Origin: Metallyticus violacea
Taxonomy: Eukaryota; Arthropoda; Insecta; Mantodea; Metallyticidae
NCBI GenBank assembly: GCA_030762175.1
Contig: CM060843.1
Coordinates: 29,594,501-29,658,500, forward strand
DNA length: 64,000 bases
Direction of reading: 5' to 3'
Numbering within the stretch: position 1 is the stretch's first letter; each line of letters starts with the position of its first letter. The notes below the pieces were generated by a model. That model saw only the letters and a list, made by a program, of their open reading frames with translations, did no database searches and was not told the DNA's origin. Below are positions 33,761-45,522 of this stretch, one piece after another. The position numbers were made by a program, and so were the translations under genes.

Positions 33761-35879
33761 CTGCATCATCACTCCTAATGGAAAATTATTTTAAAATCTG
33801 CATTACAAATTGTTAAATAGAAACAACTAGGTACATCACTGCAAATGCAACAGCTCAAAGGCATCTAAAAAGTAAAATTTTCATCTTTCAACATTTCTGA
33901 AAAGTTGATACTAATAATTAGGTTTTTAGGTATTACTTTGTGATTCAATTCTTTGGTAAAGATTATTTACACAAAAATGTCATACTGAAATTGGCAACTA
34001 AAAGTGATTTTGATCCTTTTTCTTTTCTGAAAAGCCACAGTCATAAATTAACCTGATTTATGCCAGCAGTTAGTTAATCCTGATATATAGCTTAACTTAA
34101 TGTGTTTTCATTTAATAGATATTTCTGCACTTAGTAGTAACATTTTAAATTGAATTTAGCCCGCAAAAATTTAAAAATATGTTGGTTACTCACTTATGCA
34201 AAATAATTTATTATTGTTGAAGAGAAGGTCCTAAGAAAAAAACAGTATTTTAAACAGTGAAATGTAGGATAAGTTTGGCAAATAGGTAACACCAGATCAC
34301 CCATTAAGTATTAAGGGATTTTTATGGGGATACTGATAATCTTCCCCGTGTGTGCATTCAGACTATAATAAATCAGAATGGGAACAAGGATTTTCAATGA
34401 TTTCATCCACTGCAGTTAAAGTTATGCATGGAATATGTCTTGGGTATTAGTAATGTGAAAAATAATGATAATGTTGCTTCTATTAAATTACAGTAGTATA
34501 TGAACTGAAATTAATGTAATTTTTTTTAAACAGAAATTAACAGCCATAAAAGAGGAAGCTTAACTTTCAACTATCTAAGGCAACCTTTACAGATTGTTGA
34601 ACTAAAGACAAATAAAATATAAAAAAAATTAGAGATAAATGAACCTAATTGCAGACAACTTTGCTTTAGCCAACTGATTGGTGCAAACACAATTTTGAGA
34701 TTTTTAAACATATATTTTATCTGCAACAGACTAGATAGTAAGAAAAGAGTTTATAAACAATTATTGGTATGGAAATGAAGCTTGGTTTCCATCATACCAT
34801 CTAACAAACTAGAAAAGTGTACTAGTGCAAGTGAATTATACAATTCATTTCCCTTCTTTCCTTTCATGACACATAGGTATCATATAAAATTTCTTGTTCA
34901 ATTTCATGATTGTGTTTTCAAAAATGTACTACCACTGCCAATTTTCTAATTGCTGTAACTGGATGTTTCTAAAATATTATTTATTATTAGTTCCTAAAAT
35001 TCTTTTACTTTTTGATATGCATTTTGATCATAACCTGAGCATTTTTTTGAATTTCTTATGGTATGCATTTTTTAATATATCTATATTACTTGTGTCTATT
35101 TTATGGTGCTAATTTAATGTCATATTCTTTGAAAATGTTCCCAAATATGAGATAATACCTGAATAATTTGTGAATCTGCTGTATTCACAAGGTCTGATTT
35201 TTTCAAGCATAAATAAAAAGGACATAAAAGATTGTCAATATTTTAATACTTTAATTTTGAATATCATAGTCGTTATTTGTAGCTGTATACAAATGTTCTA
35301 TATTAAGTAGTTATTATATTTAAAAAGATCTTTGTCAATTAGAAATTCAGATTAAATATTTTTGCTAATACTGTGCTAATCTGTTTAGTGCATATGCTTT
35401 GTTATGTAGACATAATTAGGGGAATTTAGTTTTTGAATTATGTAAATTCTTACTATTATAACACAGAAATTCTGAAGTTTATACAATTGTCTTACTTTAT
35501 GTTATATACTATGCACCTTTCATGTTAATCATTTACATTTAAAATATTTTAAATTCACATTTTGATTTAATGCAAATAATCATGCATTAATATAATGTGT
35601 TATCATTCATATTATCATCAACCGAATAAAGACTTTACACAACTAGAATAGTTTAGAAAGCCTTACTATAATTGGGTAAGTTTTTTAGGTTATCATAAAG
35701 AACATGATGTATTTTGATGAATTGATAATAAACATCTTTATGCTAGCAAGATAGCATTGAAGAAGTAAATGAAAATTTTGTGTTTATTTAGTACTTAATA
35801 AGGAATGCCTTGGTTTCATTTGAATTTTCCCCGGTTATTTACTATATTAAAAGTTAAAGTATATATTTATATCCTATAG
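33761..35879. other. Non-coding stretch
   Basis: AT-rich; no gene or classified element. The plus frame 34894-35112 is hydrophobic, low-complexity and unconvincing. Confidence 0.5.
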
Positions 35880-36570
35880 AGGGCTGAAGAAGGGTTATTG
35901 GAAGAAACAAATTTTCATCCTCTCAGATGGTCAAAGTGCACTAAAAGCACTTTCCTCTGCCCAGGTGCGATCCAGACTGGTTTGGGGATGTCAAAATGCC
36001 TAGTTTTCTCTGGTGTCCTGCAACACACTCTTTTTTGGCTCTGAGCCTGTAGTTGGAATCAGTACCCTTACTGTTAAGATCACAGTCAAAACATGGATTT
36101 GGTATAAACATCAACTAAGGTGGCAAATCTATCCTGGATAGATTCAAACTCGGAAATTCATCCTTGGCCCAAGAATCTCTGCTCATCCCTTTCCAAATGG
36201 ATAGAAGAGGAATGAGAATAGTAATTGAGCTAATTACTGAACATGGTTACTTCAGAAAACATATACGAAAAATGGGTCTCTACAAAGATGAACCCATTTG
36301 CAGATTGTGGAAACAGGCCTCCCATATCCTGTTTGAGTGTTCAATCCTGGAAAGAAAGAGACTCGTTCTCTCTATAACCAGGGAAGAAGATTCAGGAAAA
36401 GATACCAACATTGGAACCAAAATACTGCATTGTACAAGGAATGGATTTTGGTAAACAATGAAGACACCCCTCCCAATGGGATAGCATAATAAGCCTTATG
36501 GCTGATGTGCTGGAGGACTTATCAAAATTCCATCAAGTTTCCCCAATATCATATCTAATCTAATCTAATA
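35880..36570 (+). mobile_element. Non-LTR retrotransposon 3' fragment with RNase H
   Basis: Plus-strand translation gives FILSDGQSALKALSSAQVRS with LVWGC (RNase H segment), then a region with weak similarity. An open frame at 36164-36454 contains LITEHGYFRKHIRKMGLYKD, EPICRLW and ASHILFEC, the TGH...LCRLCGE...HIL.EC pattern at the C-terminus of RNase-H LINEs (I/R1 type). The 3' end is TAATCTAATCTAATA, a typical short-repeat LINE tail. 5'-truncated and decayed. Confidence 0.75.
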
Positions 36571-37544
36571 TATTTATATGGAGAGACCATTATCTGTAAT
36601 GAATGTTTTAAATAAATTTTATTTAAAAAATTATTTATTCTTATATCTTTTTTTCTGCAAAAAGGAGATGCACTTGCTTTCCATCAAACTTCTCCAAAAT
36701 ATGTCCATATTTGAGTATTGAATAAAATGAAATAAAACAAAACAATATTTAGTTACTGATTGAATAGTATAATATGCAGAGCTAACATTAGGGATGATAA
36801 GTTCAATGTGAGTTTTCCGGTTCAGATAGAGTTAAGCTTTCACTTCAACAAATTTAATGTCTCTTGACTGGCTTAATAAATTAATATTATTTCCTATTTT
36901 TAATTATGGGTTCATTGATTGTGGATACTTTTGTGAATTATCTAAATCTAGTAACAATTTATTTGCTCTAAACCATGCGCATAAAGAGCTCAACACATTA
37001 TTTAGTTTTTTAAACAATCATTTACATTATCACTGTTTACTAGCATATTGATGTCATCAGCAAACAAAACAAGTGCCAACTATATCATTCATTTATAATG
37101 AAAGACCATTAATCTAAATTAAAAAAAAATAAGAACCTAAAATTGATCCTTGAAATCATTTTCTCATCCTGATAAAATACATTTTTTTTCAAATGGTTAT
37201 CTCCAATTTTTGCTCACTTGATCTGAAATGTCTTAAATTTTGGTTTTATACTCCCTAGAAAGGTACTTCAGCTATCATTATGACATGATTAATGCATATA
37301 GTCAATTTTTTTTTGATTAGGTAAGCTATAAGCATCCCTCCTATGCTGTTTTTCATATAGGGCCATTAATACTTCATTTATAAGTTTAAGAATTGCATTT
37401 AAAAATGGCAGCCATATAGAAACTGTTTTTTTTTTTTTTTAGTACTTTTAATTCTAGTTATCACTATATTATTCATTCTAAACACCCACACACACACACA
37501 CACACGCATAATATAAATGAAAAATAATGCCATACTATTAACAA
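36571..37544. other. Non-coding stretch
   Basis: AT-rich, with a (CA)n run at 37486-37506 and a T17 run near 37424-37440. No gene recognised. Confidence 0.5.
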
Positions 37545-37680
37545 TGTAACTAAAATAACAATAACCAGAAAATCAGAAAAGTATAAAACACTAAGAAAAA
37601 GTTACAGATTAGTAATAGCTATATTTCAAACTGTTTGAGTTCTTCTATGGCAAGAAGACAAGTCATTATATATATATATA
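37545..37680 (+). repeat. MITE-like repeat, single diverged copy
   Basis: Matches one unit of the large palindrome at 17854-18381: AGAAAATCAGAAAAG, ACACTAAGAAAAAGTTACAG, TAGCTATATTTC, GAGTTCTTCTATGGCAAGA. It shows the unit occurs on its own elsewhere. It ends in a (TA)n run. Confidence 0.75.
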
Positions 37681-37894
37681 TATAAAATGTATTAGTATAC
37701 ATTCTGCACATAAATAGTTTTTATTGGGCCAGGAAAGCATATTCTTTATCTGGTGTTTTATATTTTTATTCTTTCCAACACATTATACTGTTCTACTGCA
37801 ATAAAAACATACTTCATTGTAAACACATTTTAAGGTATATGTAAATTGCAATTAATCTGTCGTCTAACACACTCTTATGCTTCACTTACTTTAA

Positions 37895-37945
37895 ATACTA
37901 TTGGACCGGTTTCGAAGAGACATCCTCTCCATCTTCAACCAACTT
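37895..37945 (-). ncRNA. Hammerhead-like motif, ACCGGT type
   Basis: Minus strand: TTGAAGA (37932-37938, C3 changed to U), extra U, a 6-bp helix II GGAGAG/CTCTTC with loop GATGT, intact GAAA, palindrome ACCGGT (37905-37910), then C. Confidence 0.6.
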
Positions 37946-38382
37946 GACGACTGGTATGAGAAGCTAACATCTATGAGGACCTGTGGCTTTGTTCTGGTGG
38001 TGTTTTTTCTTTATAAACTGGAAATTGGTATTACATTCTCCTATAATGTCGAAATTCATAAAATGATCCCTATGTTTATGAATGTAAATCTTCTCCCATA
38101 TGTCCAATTCGGTATGTAAGTGTGCTTCTTTAAGTAACTTTATTTCTCTTTTTATGTCATTATTACCTTTCCAAAAATGATGTTTCCAACTATTTACTTA
38201 AAGAAGTACATGGACGTACAGAATTGGACACATGGGAGATTTACATTCACAAACATAGGGATCATCTTATGAATTTTGACATTATAGGAGAATGTAATAC
38301 CAATTTCCAGTTTATAAAGAAAAAAACACCACCAGGATGGAGCCACAGGTCCTCATAGATGTTAGTTTCTCATACCAGTCGT

Positions 38383-38435
38383 CAAGTTGGTTGAAGATGG
38401 AGAGGATGTCTCTTCGAAACCGGTCCCACTAAAAG
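38383..38435 (+). ncRNA. Hammerhead-like motif, ACCGGT type
   Basis: Plus-strand partner: TTGAAGA (38391-38397), helix II GGAGAG/CTCTTC, GAAACCGGTC at 38416-38425. Cleavage would be expected after 38425. Confidence 0.6.
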
Positions 38436-38490
38436 TAAGTGATTAATTATATTTACATTTAACAAGCTTCACTGTGTGAGTTCCAACAGA

Positions 38491-39124
38491 ATTTTTTAAA
38501 AATGTCTTATTTTTCGAAAGTTCTTAAATGAACATTTTAAGGTATTTCCTAATCATTTGATTAAGAAAAGAAGCTCTTTAGCTAGTTTTATCACTTAAAA
38601 GGAAAATGTCCATTAATGAAAACACTATCTTAAGAAGTGGTTAAATATGTTGTCTTCCTCATTGAAAAACTTCAACCATTTTGCCAGATAACTCTCTCTT
38701 GCTTCCTTCACTATTTCTTAAAGTTTTCTGGAAACCTTTAGCTCTCCATACCCCAAACCCCCTCAGTTTGTTTTACATACATTACAATTGATTGGGCATA
38801 ACTATTATTCTGGTACACATATGAGCTAACTATTCTTTTTTTTTTCCTATGGAATTTTCATGAAAGAAAATTTTACAATGAAAAAATTTCATTCATGACA
38901 TTTATTTCTAAATTTCCGGTATCAGAAAGAGGGCAAAAGATTTTTTGGAGAGGCAATTGCCCAGTTCTCTCTTATAAGCAGTAGTTATTCAGAGAACCTA
39001 CAACAAGGTGTCATTATTTTATGCTCTAATATCTTGCATTTGAATTACTTGCCTATTTAATATATGTGATCAATATACAGCTAAGACTCTTTATGAAAAG
39101 CCTGCTCTAATTCTATACATGTGA
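38491..39124. other. Non-coding stretch
   Basis: No gene or element recognised. Confidence 0.5.
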
Positions 39125-39126
39125 TC

Positions 39127-39165
39127 AACAACAACAAAAACAACAATGATAATAACAACAACAAC

Positions 39166-39235
<70 letters not shown>

Positions 39236-39236
39236 T
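39127..39236. repeat. (AAC)n(AAT)n(ATT)n self-complementary microsatellite
   Basis: AAC triplets pass into about 15 AAT triplets and then into about 12 ATT triplets. The AAT and ATT blocks form a near-perfect hairpin. Confidence 0.95.
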
Positions 39237-39748
39237 TATAAAACCTATAATCTTAAAAATTATTGGAACAAAGAATTGCTCTTCATAAGGGAAATTTGTA
39301 AAAAAGCATTTATTCCTTTCCATTCAGCGATATCTGGTGAAATTTGATTTTCAATGTGTAACAGTATAGGAAGTTCTAAAAACTGTTACTGCATATAAAT
39401 AAAGCTGTGAGCATTTTACAATGAACACCTTAAGAACATAGTCAAGTGGTACAATAATGGCTAACTTGGTGGACTATAGAGCACCATGAATGCATGAAAT
39501 CTCGGTCCTTATCACTTTATTAATTATAATGAATTCTTCTTCTTCTTCTCCTTCATGGAAATCTTCTGGAACACAATAGACCTGGCCAACAAGAAAATAG
39601 AAAACTCAAAAAAAAAACAAAAAACAAAAACAAATAGAAGATATTCCACTAAAAGGCTATAAAGGAGATAATATATATAAGAAATTCACAATCCGCCCAA
39701 GGCATACCAAAAAAATACCAGAAGATTTTTAAAGAGGCAAACATCATT

Positions 39749-39973
39749 TTGACTACAGTAAACAAATGTAGTTTAAAAAACCTCCTAAAAACTAACACAA
39801 AAGACAAAATTCTGCCAGAAAAACAATCAGGCATTTACAAAATTCATTGCAAAGACTGCAAAATGAAATACATAGGCAAAACAAATAGAAATATTACCAT
39901 ACAGTTTAAGGAATACGTGAGAGATGTAAAATATAAACATATGGAAAAATCAGCAATAGCAGACCATTTCTAG
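39749..39973 (+). pseudogene. PLE GIY-YIG endonuclease, truncated
   Basis: A 74-aa frame: SGIYKIHCKDCKMKYIGKTN has intact GIY, CxxC and YIG, then RNITIQFKEYVRDVKYKHME and KSAIADHF before a stop. The remaining C-terminal sequence continues in other frames to about 40140 (TVWENIFINKNMENLV-like). Confidence 0.85.
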
Positions 39974-40179
39974 TAAATGAACCACGAATTCCAAAAGGAA
40001 TCAAAACTCTTAAAAGCTTTTCCTAAAACCCATAGAATTAACAGTATGGGAAAATATATTCATAAACAAAAACATGGAAAATTTGGTTAGTTTTAATCTA
40101 CCAAACAATAGTAACTTCATCACTAAGTTCGTAAAATCCACAGAGCGACATTTTAATACGATGCTGGGAAGCAGACAAA

Positions 40180-40232
40180 GGAACCATGCTGAAGATGAAA
40201 GCAACATCCTTTGAAGCATGTCCAAGTAAACA
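40180..40232 (+). ncRNA. Hammerhead-like motif
   Basis: CTGAAGA (40189-40195, intact box), extra U, helix II AAAG/CTTT, then GAAGCATGTC. The fourth base of GAAA is G, leaving GCATGT, one change from the ACATGT palindrome. Confidence 0.55.
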
Positions 40233-40245
40233 GAACAAAATTAGT

Positions 40246-40782
40246 GAAATTTGAGTGATTTCCTCAATAATAATTTGTTATATTATTTTGCTGAGTTTAA
40301 AGATGCATAGTAGGTGTGTGATTTTGCTTTTATGATAGATCAAACAATATATTTTAACAAAAAAAACTCAGTCTACAAGCTAAAAACCATGAATTAATAC
40401 TACAATTGGTTACGTAAAGGCTTTCAAAACAAGATCATCATTTTGAAATCATTAAATAAACATACTTTTGTGCAAGTTTTAGTCTTGCAGTTATGTAATG
40501 ATAAAAAATACAAAGAAATTATGCCAGAATTAAGGAAAGAATTCTACATGAGAATTCTGGACTTCAAAGTAAATATGACAGGTCTATTTTCTTGCACCTT
40601 CTCCATAGGCATAGTTGGCATCTCTGAAGAATTTTAAATGGAGTATGCTAAATTTCTATATTCCTCAAATTTGAAGTACAAGTTTAACAATGAACTTTTG
40701 TTATAGTTCTAGTAAAGTACACCCACAGGAAAAATATTTTGGCATTAATAGAAATACAATTAATTCATATCCTTTTTGATAG
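40246..40782. other. Non-coding stretch
   Basis: No gene recognised; the plus frame 40443-40637 shows no family motif. Confidence 0.5.
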
Positions 40783-40784
40783 CT

Positions 40785-40818
<34 letters not shown>
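40783..40818. repeat. (CA)n microsatellite
   Basis: About 18 CA dinucleotides, directly abutting the mariner insertion. Confidence 0.95.
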
Positions 40819-40820
<2 letters not shown>

Positions 40821-42098
40821 AGAGTAGGTATGTTCATAAGTTTCCATCCGAACTATTTTCTAGATATGATAAAGACAAAAACTATATTTCTTTTTCAATA
40901 TAGTCACCATTTATTGCGATACACTTCTCACATCTTTGAATTAACATTTCAATCCCCGGCCCCCCAAATGGGTCATAAGTCTTGTTTGCAAAATGGGAAT
41001 AAACAGCATCCATCATTTCTTTGTCACACTTAAATTTCTTTCCTCGAAGGTCCTTCTTGAGTTTTGAGAAGAGGAAATAGTCACTGGGAGCTAGATCTGG
41101 GCTGTAGGGTTGATGTTTGATCTACTTGAAGCCACATTTCTTCACAGCTTCCTTTGCAACTAGAATTGTGTGCACAGGCGCATTGTTTTGAAGAAGGCAC
41201 ACACCACCACTCAAATTTCTTTGATTGGAAGCACATAGTCTTTACAGTGGGCCAGCATATTACTCCCCATTTACTGTAATGTTCCAGTCAATGAAAAGTA
41301 TTTCTTCACAGTCCCAAAAGACTGTGGCCATGATTTTCTTGGTTGACTGAATGGCCTTGGCCTTTAGAGGCAGTGCTTCGCCAGGTTTATGCCACTCCAT
41401 TGATTCTCTTTTGGACAATGGATCATAGTAGAGGACCATAGTTTCATCTCCTGTAACAATAGTTTGCAGAACTTCTTTCCCGTTGCCACGGCACAGCTCC
41501 AAAAATGTCTGACAACAGATGACTTGTTACTGCTTTTGGACTGAGGAAAGAAGTCTAGGCACCCATCTTGCACTAATCTTATTCATGTTTAAATGTTCAT
41601 GAATAATTTGAAGGACTGTTGTTTTATAAAGGCCCAACCTTTCTGCTATTTCTGTAACTATGAGCTGCCAGTGATCCAAAATCTCTCCTTCTACAAGAGC
41701 AATGATTTCAGGAGTGAGACCTCCAAGGGCTGGTTGACCTGCAAGCTCTTCATCTTCAATGCTTTCTTGGCCCATTTGAAAAAGTTTGGCCCATTCTTTT
41801 ACAGTAAATATGAGGGGGATTGTTCCCCATATACACCATCCAAGCAATGTTTAATTTCATTTGGAGTAAGTCGTTCTTTTGTGAAGAACTTAATAAAGCT
41901 GGGTACTCCATTTTGAACATGTCACAATGTTCTACACATAGCCTTCTTTATGCAACTATATCTGAACAATTGATCACAACAGAGTGGATGTTACAGCTGC
42001 AATTATTTACTTAACAGATAAGGTTTGACACCAGATAAAATTTTTGTAAAGGCGATAATCCTTATCGGTCGGGTCAGAAACTTATGGACCTACCCTCC
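40821..42098 (-). mobile_element. mariner transposon (copy 2)
   Basis: 1278 bp between TA dinucleotides (40819-40820 and 42099-42100). The right terminal repeat, reversed, reads GGAGGGTAGGTCCATAAGTTTC; the left reads AGAGTAGGTATGTTCATAAG. Same subfamily as 23260-24503 but better preserved. Confidence 0.93.
41040..41920 (-). pseudogene. mariner transposase, broken
   Basis: 41527-41847 gives the N-terminal domain: VKEWAKLFQMGQESIEDEEL with AGQPALGGLTPE, ending IIHEHLNMNKISARWVPRLL, the linker motif before the catalytic domain. 41260-41502 gives IVTGDETMVLYYDPL with the first catalytic aspartate, and KIMATVFWDCEEILFIDW. The region towards 41040 retains YSPDLAPSDY-type sequence. Breaks between the frames make it inactive. 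Confidence 0.9.
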
Positions 42099-42100
42099 TA

Positions 42101-43059
42101 TATATATAAGCAGACAGCATTCTGTGAAATGAAACATATGACGCATATAATAACATTATGCATTACTAATAAGCATTTGAAAGATAGCTTGTATTGCTAA
42201 ACCATAATCAAATCTAGTATTGGGAGCCTTGTTTTGAGAACAAATGCTAGTTACCACATTGACAGATAAAACAAATGTTATTTTTTACTTTAATACAGTT
42301 TGATTATAGTAGTGATAAAATATTTTTACTTTCACAATAAAATGATCCTCAAATAAGAAGAATTTATTCAATTTAGGTAATGAAAATGGCTAGCTGTAAA
42401 TATCTCTTAATATATTTAACTCTTAAGTGTTGGAATGGATTTCTGAAATGCCATTATAGACATTTGGTGAGGCAGTCTGTTATATAAAATAAGTACATTT
42501 TACAAAATGGGACTCTAACAATGTTAAAAGAAATATTTATGCCAGAAGGTTCCTAAATAATTGGAATAGATAATTAACACAAAAAGTACAGTTTAATAAG
42601 TAAGATGTTCTTTATAAAAATACAGATGTCCAACATAGGTCTATATGGAACCAGCACAGTTCATTAAATTGGAAAGAAATATTTTTAAAAAAATTAATTT
42701 TCTACAAAAATAACACTGCTAAGGATTTTTTTTTCTTTGCTGTAGTGAATAGCTGGCTGACCTATCCAATTTTGTAGGAAAAAACACTTGGCTAAACAAA
42801 AGTCTGTGAATCAGAAAAAAATTATGAACATAAAAAAAAAATTTCACTGCAAAAATTATGAGGACTATATAGATTTCTGAATCCAAATATGACAATCTAA
42901 TTGCTCTTGCATGTGTAATTTTTAAGGAAGACTATTTGAACGGTAAAAATTCTGTTTTTCCTGAATTACTGATATATCACTTAACACTTGTATACAATTC
43001 AGAACATGAAAATATTATTAATTCACACTATCTAATTTATCAAGCAATAAAAACTATTA
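42101..43059. other. Non-coding stretch
   Basis: AT-rich; nothing assigned. Confidence 0.5.
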
Positions 43060-43535
43060 TGAATAATTCACTGTCTCTTGTACTGTTTCTTTGGTGTCTC
43101 TCCTGTAAGAGTCCAGCAGTAGTCTCCTAACATAACTTAATACCATTTGCTACCATATCTGTGCTCCATTTTAGCTATATTTTGATGGTATCTTTACCAC
43201 GTTTATCTGAAATTGCACCAATATTACTGGAGGAAAAGTTTAAGTGAGTGTAGGAAATAGAGTTTTAGAGTCATATTGCATCACAAGGCCCTAAAAGGGG
43301 AAAGTATGTTTTCCACAATTTCAGCATTATTTAGACTTTCTATTTCCCAAGAAGTATGACTGCACACATTTTGAAATGCATCCCAAGTCCTACTCTCAAT
43401 AGCATTCAATTTATTTTTAAAGTCAAGATCTTGAAATAAGTGATTCATCCAAGGACCCATAAAAATAGCTTCTTTTATTCTGGCTTCACAAAGATGTAGA
43501 ACATTTTCTTAAATAAGCAAATCCTTGACCATTTT

Positions 43536-44207
43536 CTACTACATTATACAATCCAGATCAAAAATACAGAAATAGTTTCACAATGGATTCCAAGTCAAGT
43601 GGGATTGAAGGGGAGTGAGATTGCTGATATCTTTAGCAAAAAAAGGAACTACCATAACTTCAAAACCATCTTTTGAACTAGCACTTCCCTCTAAATTGAA
43701 ACTCATGAAATAATTAATAACTGAACAAGAACAACCAAATATAAAACAAACACTTATAAAGGAAAACCATATGAAGATCTAAATACTTTTAAACATTTTT
43801 TATTGAAACCAAGAAAAGTTGGAGTTGCCCATTTTCGCTTAATGACATGATTGCCTGTAAGAACTTCTCTTCAGGATGAAATTAATAAAGGACTGCCCAC
43901 TGTATAAGGACATAAATACTATCTTAAACAAAGAACATCTATTGAAATGCAGTGAGCTAGATAGCAAACAAATGAAAAAATTTGGAAGCTATGGAAAAAA
44001 TGATAAATATCAGCATCCCAAATGGCCACTAGCAACCAACCAACCAACCAACCATCTATCCATCCATACATATATCCATCCATCCATCCATCCATCCATC
44101 CATCCATCCATCCATCTATCCATCGCCTTGGTGCCTCTGTAGCAAAAACAGGCGTTAAACACCATTCATTCATTCCATCCATCCATCAATCGAACCACCA
44201 ACCAGGC
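43536..44207 (+). mobile_element. RNase-H LINE 3' end with 15-bp target duplication
   Basis: The insertion is flanked by ATCCTTGACCATTTT (43521-43535) and ATCCTTGAACATTTT (44208-44222), one mismatch in 15. Plus-strand text includes WIPSQVGLKGSEIADIFSKK (RNase H C-terminus), PRKVGVAHFRLMT and [12 protein letters not shown], the C-terminal zinc-finger-like region of RNase-H LINEs. The (CCAT)n array lies inside it. The 3' end has GCCTCTGTAGC, AAAAACAGGCGTTAAACACC, then CATTCATTC. Confidence 0.85.
44033..44190. repeat. (CCAA)n/(CCAT)n tetranucleotide arrays
   Basis: CCAACCAACCAACCAACCATC, then about 12 CCAT units (44070-44120), then a shorter CATT/CCAT array near 44163-44190. They lie within the LINE 3' region. 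Confidence 0.9.
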
Positions 44208-44870
44208 ATCCTTGAACATTTTTATGCATTGGCTTCACAAATTGTTTTAGCATGTGGAGAAGTTATAATCATTTTTCTTCTTTGTTAACTAATGCTAGAT
44301 GGGTCACATTTTTCTATCCTGGAATATTTTCTGCTCAGAATGAGCACTCTTCTACACAGTAGTATTTGTCTTTGCTCAGTTGTCCCATTCACAAAGGAAG
44401 CAGTTGAATTTTGTATAATCATGTTGTAGTTTAGTTAGCAAAGCCACAAATTTAAGGTCAGCACATGTGCTCCACTGATGGTCTTCATAGTTTATGTTCA
44501 GCAACAAATTTTTGAATGTTATAGTTTTCCTTCATGTGAACTGCATGCTCAAGAGGAACTGAAGACAGCTTGTTTTCATTATAAAGTAAAACTGACTTTT
44601 AACTATCTTTGATAATGGATAAAGAGTCTGCACTGTTTAGGTACATACTCGAGTTGAACTTCTTCCAATAACCCACAACGATGTTCATCACAAAATAGTT
44701 TGATGATAACTTCATCTGTTGCTTCCTATAAAAGGGCATATTTCTATAAAATATTCCATTGCTGAAGTTGAGATCTAAGCTTTGTTTTTGGGAAGATCCA
44801 AGTTTCAAACCAAATCATTCAATTCAGCCTGAGTAATTAGGTGAAGACATGTAATAGTGTGCATGGAAAA

Positions 44871-45195
44871 ATCTTGGTCTCCCTAGAAATTTGAACTTGT
44901 TTCAGGTGATGTTACTCCTGATTTTTATTCTGGCTCTGGATTTAGACATTGTCATTAAATTTTTTGTTTGTTTTATTTAGGATTAAGAGTTTTTTTTTTT
45001 TTTTTTTTAATTAAAGGTATTATCTTCTGATGGCTCTGGAATTGGCATGGATTCATCATGAGGAACAGGTCTTAGTGCTGAAGGTATGTTGGGATATTTT
45101 AATTTGTTTTATTTTTCCTGGAGAAGCTTGATATATAGGCAAAAGTAGCACATACATTACCAAGTACCTACATTATTAGTATGTATGTATGGTTA
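44871..45195. other. Spacer
   Basis: T-rich (44990-45009); may hold the decayed 5' part of the unknown protein gene. Nothing firm. Confidence 0.4.
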
Positions 45196-45515
45196 ATTTT
45201 CTTTTCTTTTCTTTTTTTTTGGGGGGGGGGGTTATTTACAGATGCTCTTTAACATCTCAGGTCATCAGTGTCCTATTCTATTCAGGGTGTGAAACAGCCA
45301 ACAAATTTTGCTCAGAGGCCTCTTCTTTCAGACTTGAGATTCTTTATTGTGCCGTAAATGTATGACACAGGACTCACGGTTTTACTTCCCTTCCTAAGGA
45401 ACCCATACTTAGGATTTTTATGCCCGAAAAAAATCCATCAATCCTGGTCGGGTTTGAAACTGCGATCTTGGGTTTAAAAGGCAAGTATGGTTACCACTAC
45501 ACCACCAGGACCGAC
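45196..45515 (-). mobile_element. tRNA-headed SINE, older partner of a head-to-head pair
   Basis: Minus-strand copy with a T/G-rich tail end (45196-45231, including a G11 run) and tRNA-like head at 45515. Diverged from the adjacent plus-strand copy (for example box B is altered). No clear target duplication. Confidence 0.85.
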
Positions 45516-45522
45516 TTGTTTT

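Larger units (their letters stand above)
37855..38490. mobile_element. Palindromic PLE derivative
   Basis: The left half (37855-38178, minus strand) carries terminus, ribozyme motif and endonuclease tail. The right half (38185-38490, plus strand) carries the same in inverted orientation. Translation of both tails gives an ...IHKHRDHLMNFDIIGEC...-like segment. Arms are about 300 bp and highly similar. No GIY-YIG core or RT. Confidence 0.85.
39600..40245 (+). mobile_element. PLE 3' fragment
   Basis: Holds the linker, GIY-YIG endonuclease and a hammerhead-like motif of a plus-strand PLE. Unlike the other copies, I see no inverted partner on the left. 5'-truncated around 39600 after an A-rich run. 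Confidence 0.75.
43060..44870 (-). pseudogene. Repetitive arthropod protein of unknown class, interrupted
   Basis: Minus-strand translation, read across frames, gives LNDLVxxLDLPKNKA and ICPFYRKQQMKLSSNYFVMN (44600-44810), then a KKSVLLYNENKLSSVPLEHA block followed by VHMKENY, then KNVTHLALVN. After an interruption it gives EARIKEAIFMGPWM, KLNAIESRTWDAFQNV and GDYCWTL (43060-43540). I know this order of motifs (LNDLV, KAVLLHNGN, HAVHMKE, IKEGIFVGPQ, DYCW) from a multicopy uncharacterised protein common in arthropod genomes, probably TE-borne. Its function is unknown to me. The copy is broken by stops and by a LINE insertion at 43536-44207. Confidence 0.65.

Noticed and set aside
44033..44130. 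CRISPR-like spaced repeats
   Set aside because: A simple tetranucleotide array in a eukaryotic LINE tail; no spacers.
43876..44288. Open frames rich in HPSIHPSIH and the antisense WMDGWMDGW frame
   Set aside because: Translations of the CCAT tetranucleotide array, not genes.
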